Shown: positions 48,646-58,124, counted from the stretch's first letter. The stretch is DNA of 64,000 nucleotides from Halothiobacillus neapolitanus c2 (GCF_000024765.1 NC_013422.1:1631501-1695500), one strand, 5' to 3'. Numbers and translations are program-made. The notes: generated by a model not told the origin, from the letters alone.

Positions 48646-49310
48646 TCGAATTCGATGGCGTTAGCCGCCGCTTCAGTAACGGCCACTTCGGTTTGCAGGA
48701 CGTTAGTTTTCACATTCCCGAAGGGCGGATGGTGTTCATTACCGGCCATTCCGGTTCGGGAAAATCCACCTTGCTGCGACTGATTCCCGCGCTGGACCAC
48801 CCCACCAGTGGCACGGTGCGCATTGGTGGGCATGATCTGCAAAAAATGCCCAGGCATCAGTATCCGAAGTTACGTCGTCAAATCGGCGTGGTATTTCAGG
48901 ATCATCACCTGCTGCCCGATCGGCGCGTGTTCGATAATGTGGCCTTGCCCATGCAGGTGGCCGGCTTCGAGCCAAGAGACATCCGCCGACGCGTCGAAGC
49001 GGCCCTCGACAAGGTCGGCCTGCATGCGCGCCAGCGTGCGCGTGTGGATGAACTCTCCGGTGGTGAACAACAGCGGGTCAACATCGCCCGCGCCTTGGTC
49101 AATCGCCCCAAGATCCTGCTGGCCGATGAGCCGACGGGCAACCTCGACCCCGAACTCTCGCGCGAAATATTCAACCAGTTCGCCGACTTTCACGCCATCG
49201 GCGTAACCGTGCTGATCGCCAGCCATGACCTGCACTTGTTAAAGACCTTCGCCGTGCCCCGCATCGTATTGAATCAAGGGCGGATTGCCCAGATAGAGGA
49301 AGCTTTCTGA
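48642..49310 (+). CDS. ftsE: Cell division ATP-binding protein FtsE
   Basis: ABC ATPase of the FtsEX complex, which activates septal peptidoglycan hydrolases during division. The 222 residues have Walker A GHSGSGKSTLL, the FtsE-like sequence VVFQDHHLLPDRRVFDNVALP, signature ELSGGEQQRVNIARAL and Walker B ILLADEPTGNLDP. It is followed two bases later by ftsX. Confidence 0.96.
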   Translation: MIEFDGVSRRFSNGHFGLQDVSFHIPEGRMVFITGHSGSGKSTLLRLIPALDHPTSGTVRIGGHDLQKMPRHQYPKLRRQIGVVFQDHHLLPDRRVFDNVALPMQVAGFEPRDIRRRVEAALDKVGLHARQRARVDELSGGEQQRVNIARALVNRPKILLADEPTGNLDPELSREIFNQFADFHAIGVTVLIASHDLHLLKTFAVPRIVLNQGRIAQIEEAF

Positions 49311-49311
49311 C

Positions 49312-50295
49312 ATGGACCAGGACCACTCAACCTCGGCCCGAATCCCGAGCGGCACAGCGACCCGAACCGCCAAGACCCAGACCAGTGCATTGAACGCCTG
49401 GAAACGCCACCATGCCCGCTGCCTCAAGGACGGCTTATGGCATCTGGTGCGCCGCCCGCTGAGCGCCTGGGCGACCATTTTCGCCATAGCCATCGTGCTG
49501 GCGCTGCCGGGGTTTTTGATGACACTGGCCGCCCAAATCAAGCACATCGGTGGTGCTTGGGCATCCGAGCAGGGTCAGGTGAATGTGTATCTCAAAACGG
49601 GCACCGATGAAACCCATGTAAATGGCTTCACCCAATGGCTGAAGGGCCAACCCAATGTCCGCAGCACCGACGTCATTCCGCCGGAACAAGGGCTGAAAGA
49701 TCTCGCCCGCCGCCTGAACATCGATAGTCTGGACAGTGATATCGCCAACCCGCTTCCGACCGTCGTCGTACTCAAGCTCAAAAATCCGACCGACCAGGCC
49801 AGCCTCACGCTGCGGGAAGAGATCCGCAACAACCCTTTGGTCGAGAATCTCTCCGATAGCGGCGCATGGGTCAAGCGACTGCAAACCATCAGCAAGTTTT
49901 TCGACCAGTTGAGCTGGTGGTTGATGTTCCTGTTCGGCTTTACCGTGGTTTCTGTGATCGGCAACACACTGCGGCTCGAATTACAGAAACGTCGGGAAGA
50001 GCTGGCGTTGATCGCGCTGATCGGCGGTACACGGCGGTATATGATTCGCCCGCTGCTCTATGACGGCGCCATCATGGGATTGCTCGGCGGCATTGTGGCC
50101 AGCGGCTTGATCTACACGCTGTTGACGATGCTCACGGCACCCATCAATCAATTCGCGGCAGAATACGGTACTCAGATCACCGTGATCACACCGATGATGC
50201 TGACCGCCTTACTTGGGATAATCGGGCTTTCACTGGGCTGGCTCAGCGCCCAACTGATCGGGCAGAATTTCCTGCGCCACGCGGTGTCGGCGTAA
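49312..50295 (+). CDS. ftsX: Cell division protein FtsX
   Basis: Permease-like partner of FtsE. The 327 residues have four membrane segments (first near 52-75, then three between about 200 and 320) and a large periplasmic domain between the first two, where EnvC-type activators bind. Seen are the start HARCLKDGLWHLVRRPLSAWATI and the GAWVKRL... RREELALIALIGGTRRYMIRP region. The usual downstream rpoH is absent; a chemoreceptor gene on the other strand follows. Confidence 0.95.
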   Translation: MDQDHSTSARIPSGTATRTAKTQTSALNAWKRHHARCLKDGLWHLVRRPLSAWATIFAIAIVLALPGFLMTLAAQIKHIGGAWASEQGQVNVYLKTGTDETHVNGFTQWLKGQPNVRSTDVIPPEQGLKDLARRLNIDSLDSDIANPLPTVVVLKLKNPTDQASLTLREEIRNNPLVENLSDSGAWVKRLQTISKFFDQLSWWLMFLFGFTVVSVIGNTLRLELQKRREELALIALIGGTRRYMIRPLLYDGAIMGLLGGIVASGLIYTLLTMLTAPINQFAAEYGTQITVITPMMLTALLGIIGLSLGWLSAQLIGQNFLRHAVSA

Positions 50296-50300
50296 CTGAT

Positions 50301-50331
50301 CCGAGCCCCTGCTCTGGAGAACGGGGTTCGG
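50301..50331. terminator. Possible shared terminator of ftsX and the chemoreceptor gene
   Basis: CCGAGCCCC (50301-50309) can pair with GGGGTTCGG (50323-50331) across a 12-base loop. It lies in the 37 bases between two convergent genes. No clear T-run follows on either side, so its strength is doubtful. Confidence 0.4.
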
Positions 50332-50332
50332 C

Positions 50333-51514
50333 TTAAATTCTGAAACCGCTGACCATCGAGCCCAGCTTTTGCGCATCCTGCTGCACGCTGGATACCGCGA
50401 TCTGCGCGGCTGTCATATGTTCTGCGTTGGCAGTAATCACGTCGATCAAGGCGTGCAGATCGGCATTGAGCTGTTCGATGGTTTCCTGATGTTCCTGACT
50501 GTTGCTTTCCACGCTCAACGTGGCCGACACGGAATCGTCGATGGCAACCAGGACTTGTTCCAACTCACCTTGCGCTGCGCTCATCGCCGCTTCGGCCTGC
50601 TGAGAGTAGTCCACGACTTCGGTCATGGTTTGATCCGTCTGGCTGACCTCGCGAGTCAAGCGCTCCATCACAGCCGAAATCTGCACGGTGGCGTCCTGAC
50701 TGCGCAAAGCCAATGCCCGAACTTCTTCGGCAACGACGGCAAACCCCCGCCCATGCTCACCTGCGCGGGCGGCTTCAATCGCTGCATTCAGTGCCAAAAG
50801 GTTGGTTTGGTCGGCCACCGAGCTGATGGTGCGTGTCATGGATTCGATTTCTTCCTTGGCCGACACCAGAGAATGTATATGCCGGGTCGCCGTATCAACA
50901 CGGGCAAGTGCAGAATGAATCGAATCGACACTTCGGCTGATCTGCCCTTGACTCTGTTCAGAACGCGATTGCATCGCCACCGCCTGCTGGCCCACACGTT
51001 GCAACGCACTACGCAGTTCGCTCCCGCTTTCGGCTAGCCGGGAAACCTCAACCAGCACCCGATCACGTTGTGACTGCACACGATTCTGTTCGGTCATCAC
51101 CTGGCCGATGCGGCGATCGAGCGAATTCGCCGCTTCCTGCATCGATGCACTGCCGTGGTTGATGTCGCCGATCTGGCGATGCAGCGTGTCGATCATGCCG
51201 TTGAAACTATCCGAAATTTCGCCGATGGCATCGTCGCTTTTCAGGGCGCATTTGCTCGTCAGGTCGCCCTGACGTACTAAGCCGGCCAAAATGGCCATTT
51301 TCGACAATTGCCGCAACAACACGACCTGGGCCACCCAGTAATTTACAAAACCGACGGTAATCCCCGCCACCACACAGCCCAACACGAACCAGCTCAACAT
51401 CCCTTCCCGGAAATTGACGAAGAAACTTGCAAATACAGGAAAGATGGCCCCCATGCCAAACCCCATGGCGATAAAGGACCATTTCAGACGACGCAAAATA
51501 CTTGTTTTTTTCAT
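50333..51514 (-). CDS. Methyl-accepting chemotaxis protein without a periplasmic domain
   Basis: Chemoreceptor-type signalling protein. The frame is open to 51556, but ATG at 51514 ([14 protein letters not shown]) is preferred because it follows a GGGG-rich site and gives a normal cytoplasmic start; 393 residues result. Two close membrane segments (about 15-60) are joined by only a few residues, so there is no periplasmic ligand domain. A HAMP region, helical bundle and the signature hairpin [35 protein letters not shown] follow. It ends without a pentapeptide tether. A sigma-28-like promoter lies upstream, tying it to the flagellar regulon. Confidence 0.88.
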   Translation of the reverse strand: MKKTSILRRLKWSFIAMGFGMGAIFPVFASFFVNFREGMLSWFVLGCVVAGITVGFVNYWVAQVVLLRQLSKMAILAGLVRQGDLTSKCALKSDDAIGEISDSFNGMIDTLHRQIGDINHGSASMQEAANSLDRRIGQVMTEQNRVQSQRDRVLVEVSRLAESGSELRSALQRVGQQAVAMQSRSEQSQGQISRSVDSIHSALARVDTATRHIHSLVSAKEEIESMTRTISSVADQTNLLALNAAIEAARAGEHGRGFAVVAEEVRALALRSQDATVQISAVMERLTREVSQTDQTMTEVVDYSQQAEAAMSAAQGELEQVLVAIDDSVSATLSVESNSQEHQETIEQLNADLHALIDVITANAEHMTAAQIAVSSVQQDAQKLGSMVSGFRI

Positions 51515-51598
51515 AGGAACCCCGTTAAAACCCCATAAAAGATGGGGACACATCATCCTTGAACGCCTAACTTTGGATACCTGAACGATGCAGATGAG

Positions 51599-51625
51599 GT
51601 ATCGTCACATAGGTGAAATACTTTA
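51599..51625 (-). promoter_or_regulatory. Sigma-28-like promoter of the chemoreceptor gene
   Basis: Read on the minus strand: TAAAGTAT (51618-51625), an 11-base spacer, then GACGATAC (51599-51606). This matches TAAAGTTT-N11-GCCGATAA at 13 of 16 positions with exact spacing, and sits 84 bases before the start codon. Confidence 0.7.
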
Positions 51626-51670
51626 GCCAATTCGGCATTTCAGGTGCCCCGAAACAACCGCGTTGCTATC

Positions 51671-52552
51671 ATGCCCGCCATGAATCAACACAGCCCCACG
51701 AGTCACGATGCCGAGTGCGAACGGATTGCCCGCCCGATTGGCAGCGGCTTTCGATATGCCAGCCTGCCGCTGCGTGGTCAAGAACGCTATGCGATCACCG
51801 CAATCAAGGCCCTCGACAAAAGCCTCGAAGAGATCGTTCAGACCGTGGCAGAACCCCAGGTTGCCCGTTCCAAACTCGATTGGTGGCGTGGCGCCTTGCA
51901 CCAGGCAACAACCGAAGGTAGCAGTAATCACCCGGTTTTGATTTCACTGCTTGAATCAACGCCCCCCACCACCCTTGAAAAATTGGTTCCGCATCTGGAA
52001 TCTCGACTGGGCAGCGCGCTTTTGGCGCTGGATTATCAGGGATTCGATACCGAAGCGGATCTGAATGCCTATCTCGACGCCAAAGGTGGCGCCCTGTTTA
52101 GGTTGTACGCCCAGGCGCTCAATCTACCAGAGGAAACGTCGATCAAGCTCGGCGCACTTGGCGCGCTCGGTCACCGCATCGACAACCTCCAGTGGCTCGG
52201 GCGTGATGTGGCTCGGGGCTTTATTTACCTCTCTGCGGAGCAACTCGAAAAGCACGGCATCAATGAAGCGGATTTTCACCGCCCGGATCGATCCACTCGC
52301 TTGGTGCCTCTGCTGCAAACGGAATATGAACACATTCGGTCAGAACATAATCGGCATCTGCTTGAGCTCAAACAAACCTGTCGTCGGCCACCGGCTTTTT
52401 TCCGTGCACTGATCGCACTCGACCAGTCCCGCTTGGTTCACCTTCACCGAAGTGGATTGCGCCTGCTCGACGAGCGCCCCGAGCGCTCCCCCTTTACACA
52501 ACTGCTTACCGCCTGGTGGGCAACCAAACGGGCTCCGCGGCCGTTGCGTTGA
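51671..52552 (+). CDS. Squalene/phytoene synthase family protein, degenerate active site
   Basis: A protein of about 293 residues with the all-helical trans-isoprenyl synthase fold. The family blocks FRYASLPLRGQERYAITAIKALDKSLEEI and KLDWWRGALHQA... HPVLISLL are seen, then RIDNLQWLGRDVARGFIYL, the counterpart of the second Asp-rich motif. The first Asp-rich motif (DxxxD in true synthases) is replaced by KSLEEIV, so prenyl-transfer activity is doubtful. Relatives of this form (NDUFAF6-like) are thought to be assembly factors or of unknown role. The frame opens at GTG 51644; ATG at 51671 is taken. It is followed 52 bases later by an SDR gene. Confidence 0.75.
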   Translation: MPAMNQHSPTSHDAECERIARPIGSGFRYASLPLRGQERYAITAIKALDKSLEEIVQTVAEPQVARSKLDWWRGALHQATTEGSSNHPVLISLLESTPPTTLEKLVPHLESRLGSALLALDYQGFDTEADLNAYLDAKGGALFRLYAQALNLPEETSIKLGALGALGHRIDNLQWLGRDVARGFIYLSAEQLEKHGINEADFHRPDRSTRLVPLLQTEYEHIRSEHNRHLLELKQTCRRPPAFFRALIALDQSRLVHLHRSGLRLLDERPERSPFTQLLTAWWATKRAPRPLR

Positions 52553-52555
52553 ACT

Positions 52556-52587
52556 ACCTGAAACAAACATGGACCTGAAACAAACAT
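52556..52587. repeat. Tandem 15-bp direct repeat
   Basis: ACCTGAAACAAACAT occurs at 52556-52570 and again at 52573-52587 with two bases between. The first copy begins at the stop of the squalene synthase-like gene, and the second ends 17 bases before the SDR start codon. It probably arose by slippage duplication. Confidence 0.8.
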
Positions 52588-52604
52588 AGAATTGAGATAA
52601 CGAT

Positions 52605-53360
52605 ATGAACAGCGAAAAAAATGACGCATTTGCCGGTCGCATCGTCGTCATCAACGGCGCCACTGGCACGATCGGCGAAGCCATGGCATTCGCGCTGCAA
52701 CGCCAAGGCGCGCAGTTGATCCTCTTCGGGCGCAAAAGCGACCGACTCAACCACTTGGCCGATGAACTCACCGCCGAGTTGGGTGCCGAGGCCGAACACC
52801 GCGCGCCTGTCATTCAAACCGTGGATTTTTCCGGAGCCGCCATCGAGGATTACCAGACACTGACCGATGCAATTGAAAACAACTTTGGCCGGATCGACAT
52901 CCTGATTCACGCCATGGGCCAAGGCGGGCAACTGAGCCCGTTGGCCCACAGTGATCTGATGAAATTCCAGGAAAGCCTGCACCTGAATCTGATTGCCCCG
53001 TTCGCACTCACGCGCAGTCTCTGGCACCTGCTGGAGCGACCCGGGAAACAGGTGGAGGCCAATCGCGCTCAGGTCTTGTTTTTCACGGATCGAGGCACAC
53101 CCGCCTTCGGCAACGCCTACACACTTGCCCACGCCGCCATAGAACGCATGATCGATCAATGGGCGAATGAAACGACCAGCGTGCGCATCAATGGGCTGGA
53201 CCCTGGCCCGACCCATAGCGGCTTGCGGCAGTACCGATTCCCCGGCGAAGCCCGATCAGAGCGTGCCGATGTCTCGGTCCTGCTGCCGACGGCGCTCGCT
53301 TTGCTGGCCAACGAACAGGCACATGGGCAATTGATTCGCCTGCAACCGGATCGGATTTGA
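52605..53360 (+). CDS. SDR family protein, YciK-like, with altered catalytic residues
   Basis: A 251-residue Rossmann protein of the short-chain dehydrogenase class. The cofactor loop is NGATGTIG (17-24), FGRKSDRL suggests NADP use, and NGLDPGPTHSGLRQ lies near the C-terminus as in YciK. The catalytic triad is unusual: at the YxxxK site it reads YTLAH (Tyr172, His176), so the lysine is replaced by histidine. The serine site reads FFTDRG, and the NAG motif reads HAMG. Reductase activity is therefore uncertain. A role as a non-catalytic regulator is possible. Confidence 0.8.
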   Translation: MNSEKNDAFAGRIVVINGATGTIGEAMAFALQRQGAQLILFGRKSDRLNHLADELTAELGAEAEHRAPVIQTVDFSGAAIEDYQTLTDAIENNFGRIDILIHAMGQGGQLSPLAHSDLMKFQESLHLNLIAPFALTRSLWHLLERPGKQVEANRAQVLFFTDRGTPAFGNAYTLAHAAIERMIDQWANETTSVRINGLDPGPTHSGLRQYRFPGEARSERADVSVLLPTALALLANEQAHGQLIRLQPDRI

Positions 53361-53402
53361 TATATTGCCAGTGCTTTTTAATAAAAGATGAAAGGAAATC
53401 TT

Positions 53403-53585
53403 ATGCTTTCAATGCAAGTCGGCGGCCTGTTTGGCTTTATTCTTCTCGCGCTCGATATCTGGGCCATCATTAAGGTGATTCAAAGCAACGCAGGCGCGGG
53501 CGTTAAAACGCTCTGGGTATTGTTGATCATCTTCCTGCCCCTATTGGGTCTCATCCTCTGGGCTTTGTTAGGCCCCAAAGGGTAA
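53403..53585 (+). CDS. Small PLDc_N-type membrane protein
   Basis: A 60-residue protein with two membrane segments (GGLFGFILLALDIWAIIKVIQS and TLWVLLIIFLPLLGLILWALLGP). This matches the phospholipase D N-terminal domain (PLDc_N) found as a stand-alone protein in many bacteria. ATG at 53403 is chosen over 53388 because AAGGAA lies just before it. The function is unknown. It lies between the SDR and the HerA-like gene. Confidence 0.8.
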   Translation: MLSMQVGGLFGFILLALDIWAIIKVIQSNAGAGVKTLWVLLIIFLPLLGLILWALLGPKG

Positions 53586-53636
53586 AAAGCCGGTCCGATT
53601 GAATCGGAGCGCCCTTGCACTGAAAGGATCAGACAG

Positions 53637-55109
53637 ATGAGCGAACACGCCCCCTCGATTCTGCTTGGCGCGGGCACGCATCCGGCCAGTATTCAAACCC
53701 GCATGATCAACCGGCATGGCTTGATCGCGGGCGCTACCGGCACCGGAAAAACCGTGACCCTGCAAGTGCTCGCCGAACAATTTGCCCAACTTGGCACCCC
53801 TGTGTTCGTGGCGGACATCAAAGGCGACTTGTCCGGCATCGCCGCAACAGGTACGCCCCACCCCAAAATCAGTGCACGCGCCGAAAAAATGGGCCTTGAG
53901 CCCATGCACTTTCAGGCCAACCCGGTCATCTTCTGGGATGTACACGGTGAAAAAGGTCACCCCTTCCGACTGACGATTTCAGAGATCGGGCCTGTTGTTC
54001 TGGCTCGGCTGTTGGGGCTGAATGAGCTTCAGGAAGACGTGCTCAATATGGCATTCCAGATCGCTGACGATCAAGGTCTGCTGCTGCTCGATTTCAAGGA
54101 TTTCGAGGCGTTGCTGCGCCACCTCGATGAAGCGGGCGAGGAATATCAATCGCAATACGGTCGTATTTCCAGCGCCAGTTTGGGCGCCATCATGCGCGCA
54201 GTCACCGGTTTCAAGCGAGAAGGGGCGGAAAAACTCTTCGGCGAACCAGCCATCGCGCTTGATGATCTGCTCATTCAATCCGACACGGGCGCGGGCATGA
54301 TCCACGTGCTGGCCGCAGATCGGCTTTATCGGGAAAGCCCGAAGGTCTACGCGGCCTTATTGCTCTGGCTGCTCTCGGAATTATTCGAGCAGATGCCCGA
54401 GGTCGGCGACCTTGATGCGCCAAAATTCGTGCTCTTCTTCGATGAAGCGCACCTGTTGTTCGACGATGCCCCCAAACCGCTGATCGACAAGATCGAACAG
54501 GTGGTTCGTCTGGTGCGTTCCAAAGGCGTAGGCGTTTATTTCGTCACCCAGAATCCGCTCGATCTGCCCGAAACCGTATTGGGCCAACTCGGCAATCGGG
54601 TGCAACATGCATTGCGCGCATTTACGCCACGCGATCAGAAAGCCGTGCGTGCCGCCGCGCAGACCTTCCGTAGCAACGAAGCGGTGGACGTAGAAACCGT
54701 CATCACTCAATTGGGCGTCGGTGAAGCCTTGGTTTCTTGCCTCGATGCCAAAGGCATGCCCACACCGGTCGAGCAGGTACTCATGCGCCCGCCGATGAGC
54801 CGCATCGGCCCGCTCACTGATGAAGAACGCGCCGCCATCATGCAACGCTCACGTTATCGGGGGCGGTTTGACACGCCCGTGGATCGTGAATCGGCGTTTG
54901 AGCTGCTCAAGCAGCGTACGGAAGAAATGCACCGTCAGGCCCAACTGAGCGCACAAAACGCCCAAGAGGAAAAAAATGCGCAGTCCCCCGGTCGAACCAG
55001 CCGTCGACAAACACCGATGGAGGCGTTCATCAGCAGCACAGTCCGCGCCATCGGCAGCCAGATCGGACGGCAATTGATCCGTTCGCTGCTGGGTAGCTTG
55101 AAACGCTGA
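53637..55109 (+). CDS. HerA/YjgR-like ATPase (DUF853)
   Basis: A 490-residue RecA-like ATPase of the HerA-FtsK class, DUF853/YjgR family. Walker A is AGATGTGKTVTLQVLAEQFA (about 32-51), followed by VFVADIKGDLSGIA. Walker B is FVLFFDEAHLLFDDAP, and VYFVTQNPLDLPETVLGQLGNRVQHALRAFTPRDQKAVRAAA covers the sensor region. The C-terminus ends in a basic helix. The biological role of YjgR is not established. NurA is absent, so an end-resection pair like that of archaea is not supported. Confidence 0.85.
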   Translation: MSEHAPSILLGAGTHPASIQTRMINRHGLIAGATGTGKTVTLQVLAEQFAQLGTPVFVADIKGDLSGIAATGTPHPKISARAEKMGLEPMHFQANPVIFWDVHGEKGHPFRLTISEIGPVVLARLLGLNELQEDVLNMAFQIADDQGLLLLDFKDFEALLRHLDEAGEEYQSQYGRISSASLGAIMRAVTGFKREGAEKLFGEPAIALDDLLIQSDTGAGMIHVLAADRLYRESPKVYAALLLWLLSELFEQMPEVGDLDAPKFVLFFDEAHLLFDDAPKPLIDKIEQVVRLVRSKGVGVYFVTQNPLDLPETVLGQLGNRVQHALRAFTPRDQKAVRAAAQTFRSNEAVDVETVITQLGVGEALVSCLDAKGMPTPVEQVLMRPPMSRIGPLTDEERAAIMQRSRYRGRFDTPVDRESAFELLKQRTEEMHRQAQLSAQNAQEEKNAQSPGRTSRRQTPMEAFISSTVRAIGSQIGRQLIRSLLGSLKR

Positions 55110-55234
55110 AACGTCCAAACAGGGAACGGGAAATACACGCTGGCGAGGGACATTCAGCAAAAATTTCCGCATAATGCCACCTGTTGCGCCAACGGAATCG
55201 ACCGTTCGAGTCCGAAGCCGCCTGTTAATAACGA

Positions 55235-55295
55235 GGCGAGGCAATAAAGCCCCGCCAAAGCCCGCATGTTTGCTGCGAGGGCTTGTTACCTCGCC
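55235..55295. promoter_or_regulatory. Structured leader upstream of aceE
   Basis: GGCGAGGCAATAAAGCCC (55235-55252) can pair with GGGCTTGTTACCTCGCC (55279-55295). A second, competing helix can form between AAAGCCCGCA (55257-55266) and TGCGAGGGCTT (55274-55284), which uses part of the same right arm. The two structures exclude each other. This could be an attenuator or protein-binding leader for the pyruvate dehydrogenase operon. No PdhR site was found. Confidence 0.4.
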
Positions 55296-55375
55296 AGAAC
55301 ATCGCCCTACATTTGATATGAATGCTGCTGGCCTTTTGCCCGCAGGTGACAGCCCGATTCCAAAGGAGTACCCGA

Positions 55376-58045
55376 GTGACTGCATACCAAGATCAAGATC
55401 CGCAAGAAACCCGCGAATGGCTCGAAGCCCTTGAAGCGGTCGTTGCCGTTGAAGGCACTGACAAAGCGCGGCACCTTATCGGCAATCTGATCGAGGCGGC
55501 CCGCAAACACGGTATCGACACGCCCTACTCGGCGACTACTCCGTACATCAACACCATTCCCACTGAAAAAGAACCCACCTACCCCGGCGATCGCCAGTTG
55601 GAACAGCGCCTGCGCGCCTTGATCCGCTGGAATGCCATGGCCATGGTCGCTCGTGCGAACAAGCACACGTCCGTGGGCGGTCACATCGCCACCTTCCAAT
55701 CCAGCGCCACCATGTATGAAGTGGGTTTCAACCATTTCTTCAAAGGCCACGATCACCCCGATGGGGCGGATATGGTGTTCTTCCAGGGCCACGCCGCGCC
55801 GGGCATGTATGCGCGTGCTTTCCTCGAAGGCCGCATCAGCGAAGAACAACTCGCCAATTTCCGTCAGGAAGCCCATCTCGATGGCGTGTCTTCCTATCCG
55901 CATCCCTGGTTGATGCCAACCTTTTGGCAGTTCCCGACCGTTTCGATGGGTCTGGGTCCGTTGCAAGCCATCTACCAAGCACGCTTCATGAAGTACATGG
56001 ACGCCCGCGGCATGTCACCGATGAACACCCGCAAGGTCTGGGCGTTCCTCGGCGACGGCGAAATGGACGAACCGGAATCCACTGGCGCCATTGGCTTGGC
56101 CGTGCGCGAAAAGCTCGACAATCTGGTGTTCGTCATCAATGCCAACCTGCAACGCCTCGATGGCCCAGTGCGCGGCAACGGCAAAGTGGTTCAGGAACTG
56201 GAAGGCAGCTTCCGTGGCGCAGGCTGGAATGTCATCAAGGTGCTCTGGGGTCCTGGCTGGGACGTGTTGCTGCAAAAGGATACGTCCGGCAGACTCATGC
56301 AGTTGATGATGGAAACGGTCGATGGCGAATATCAGGCCTACAAGGCCAAAAACGGCGCTTTTGTTCGTGAAAACTTCTTCGGCAAATATCCTGAAACCGC
56401 CGAACTCGTCAAGAACATGACCGATGAAGAAATCTTTGGCCTGACCCGCGGCGGCCACAGTCCGCGCAAAATGTACGCGGCGTACAAGGCAGCCACCGAA
56501 CACAAAGGCCAGCCGACCGTCATCATCGCCAAAACCATCAAAGGTTATGGCATGGGGCCATTCGGCGAAGGCGCGATGACGGCGCACAATCAGAAGAAGC
56601 TGGATGTCGACGGCCTCAAATACTTCCGCGACCGCTTCGGCCTGCCCATTTCCGATGCGCAACTGGAAAACGACGTTCCCTTCTACAAACCGGAAGATAG
56701 TCACGAACTAATCAAGTATCTGCACGAACGCCGCAGCGTGCTGGGTGGCTACCTGCCCAGCCGGGTGGATCGCGCGTCATCCCTGCCAACACCGGAACTG
56801 TCTGCCTTCGACATGATTCTCAAAGGCACGGCCGATCGCGAAATGTCGAGCACCATGCTGTTCGGCCGGATTCTCGCCATCATCTTGCGTGATAAAGAGC
56901 TTGGCAAACGCGTTGTCCCGATCATCCCCGATGAAGCCCGCACCTTCGGTCTGGAAGGTTTGTTCCGCCAGGTCGGCATCTACGATCCGGCCGGACAGTT
57001 GTACGAACCCGTCGATGCTGATCAAGTGTCATGGTACAAGCAGGCCACCAACGGCCAAGTTTTGCAGGAAGGCATCAACGAAGCCGGTTCCATGTCCTCC
57101 TGGCTGGCCGCCGCCACTGCCTACGCCAACTACGGCGAGGCTATGATTCCGTTCTATATCTACTACTCGATGTTCGGCTACCAGCGCGTGGGCGATCTGG
57201 TCTGGCTCGGCGGCGACATGCGCGCGCGCGGCTTCATCATCGGTGGTACCGCCGGCCGCACCACGCTGGAAGGTGAAGGCCTCCAGCATCAGGACGGTCA
57301 CAACCTCGTCTTCTTTAGCGCGGTGCCCAATTGCAAGGCCTACGACCCGACCTACGGCTATGAGATGGCCGTCATCATCCGTGCTGGCCTGCAGGAGATG
57401 TTCACCGATAAAAAAGACGTGTTCTATTACATCACCGCGATGAACGAGAACTACCCGCACCCTGCCATGCCCGAAGAGAATCGGGATCAAATCGAGCAAG
57501 GCATCCTGCGTGGCTTGTATCCGTTCTCCAAATCCAAGGCGAAGCACAAAGCGCGTGTTCAACTGCTCGGTTCCGGCACCATTCTGCGTGAAGTGGAAAA
57601 AGCCGCCGCAATGCTGGAAGCAGATTGGAAAGTGGCCACCGATGTCTGGTCGGCTACGAGCTTCAGCGAATTGGCAAGAGAAGGTCAGGCCTGCGTTCGC
57701 GAGAACCGCCTGAACCCGGAAGCACCACAAAAAGTGCCCTACGTGACGGCCACATTGGAGCCCACCCAAGGCCCCATCATCGCCGCAACCGACTACATCC
57801 ATCTGTATACCGAACAGGTGCGCTCATTCATGCCGCGCCGCTACGTCACGCTGGGCACAGACGGCTTTGGTCGTTCCGATACCCGCGAAGCATTGCGTAA
57901 ATTCTTCGAAGTGGATGCAGCCAACATCGTGATCACGGCGCTCAAGGCACTGGCAGACGAAGGCACCATCGCCGCGTCGGTTGTCTCGCAGGCCATCAAG
58001 AAGTACGACATCAACCCGACTCTGGGTATGCCTTCTTCACGTTAA
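55376..58045 (+). CDS. aceE: Pyruvate dehydrogenase E1 component (homodimeric)
   Basis: Thiamine-diphosphate enzyme that decarboxylates pyruvate and acetylates the E2 lipoyl group. The 889 residues fit the homodimeric AceE. The frame opens at 55322, but GTG at 55376 is favoured because AAGGAG precedes it at eight bases and the protein then begins VTAYQDQDPQETREW, like E. coli. Visible are the TPP motif GDGEMDEPES (about 223) with NLQRLDGPVRGNGK, and HQDGHN (about 640). It heads the aceE-aceF-lpdA operon. Confidence 0.96.
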   Translation: MTAYQDQDPQETREWLEALEAVVAVEGTDKARHLIGNLIEAARKHGIDTPYSATTPYINTIPTEKEPTYPGDRQLEQRLRALIRWNAMAMVARANKHTSVGGHIATFQSSATMYEVGFNHFFKGHDHPDGADMVFFQGHAAPGMYARAFLEGRISEEQLANFRQEAHLDGVSSYPHPWLMPTFWQFPTVSMGLGPLQAIYQARFMKYMDARGMSPMNTRKVWAFLGDGEMDEPESTGAIGLAVREKLDNLVFVINANLQRLDGPVRGNGKVVQELEGSFRGAGWNVIKVLWGPGWDVLLQKDTSGRLMQLMMETVDGEYQAYKAKNGAFVRENFFGKYPETAELVKNMTDEEIFGLTRGGHSPRKMYAAYKAATEHKGQPTVIIAKTIKGYGMGPFGEGAMTAHNQKKLDVDGLKYFRDRFGLPISDAQLENDVPFYKPEDSHELIKYLHERRSVLGGYLPSRVDRASSLPTPELSAFDMILKGTADREMSSTMLFGRILAIILRDKELGKRVVPIIPDEARTFGLEGLFRQVGIYDPAGQLYEPVDADQVSWYKQATNGQVLQEGINEAGSMSSWLAAATAYANYGEAMIPFYIYYSMFGYQRVGDLVWLGGDMRARGFIIGGTAGRTTLEGEGLQHQDGHNLVFFSAVPNCKAYDPTYGYEMAVIIRAGLQEMFTDKKDVFYYITAMNENYPHPAMPEENRDQIEQGILRGLYPFSKSKAKHKARVQLLGSGTILREVEKAAAMLEADWKVATDVWSATSFSELAREGQACVRENRLNPEAPQKVPYVTATLEPTQGPIIAATDYIHLYTEQVRSFMPRRYVTLGTDGFGRSDTREALRKFFEVDAANIVITALKALADEGTIAASVVSQAIKKYDINPTLGMPSSR

Positions 58046-58124
58046 GACTGGATCGTCGATCGCCCCGCCAAATGGGGCGCATCACATTGAACAATTTTGG
58101 ATTGAACATTTTTGGAGCACGCGA

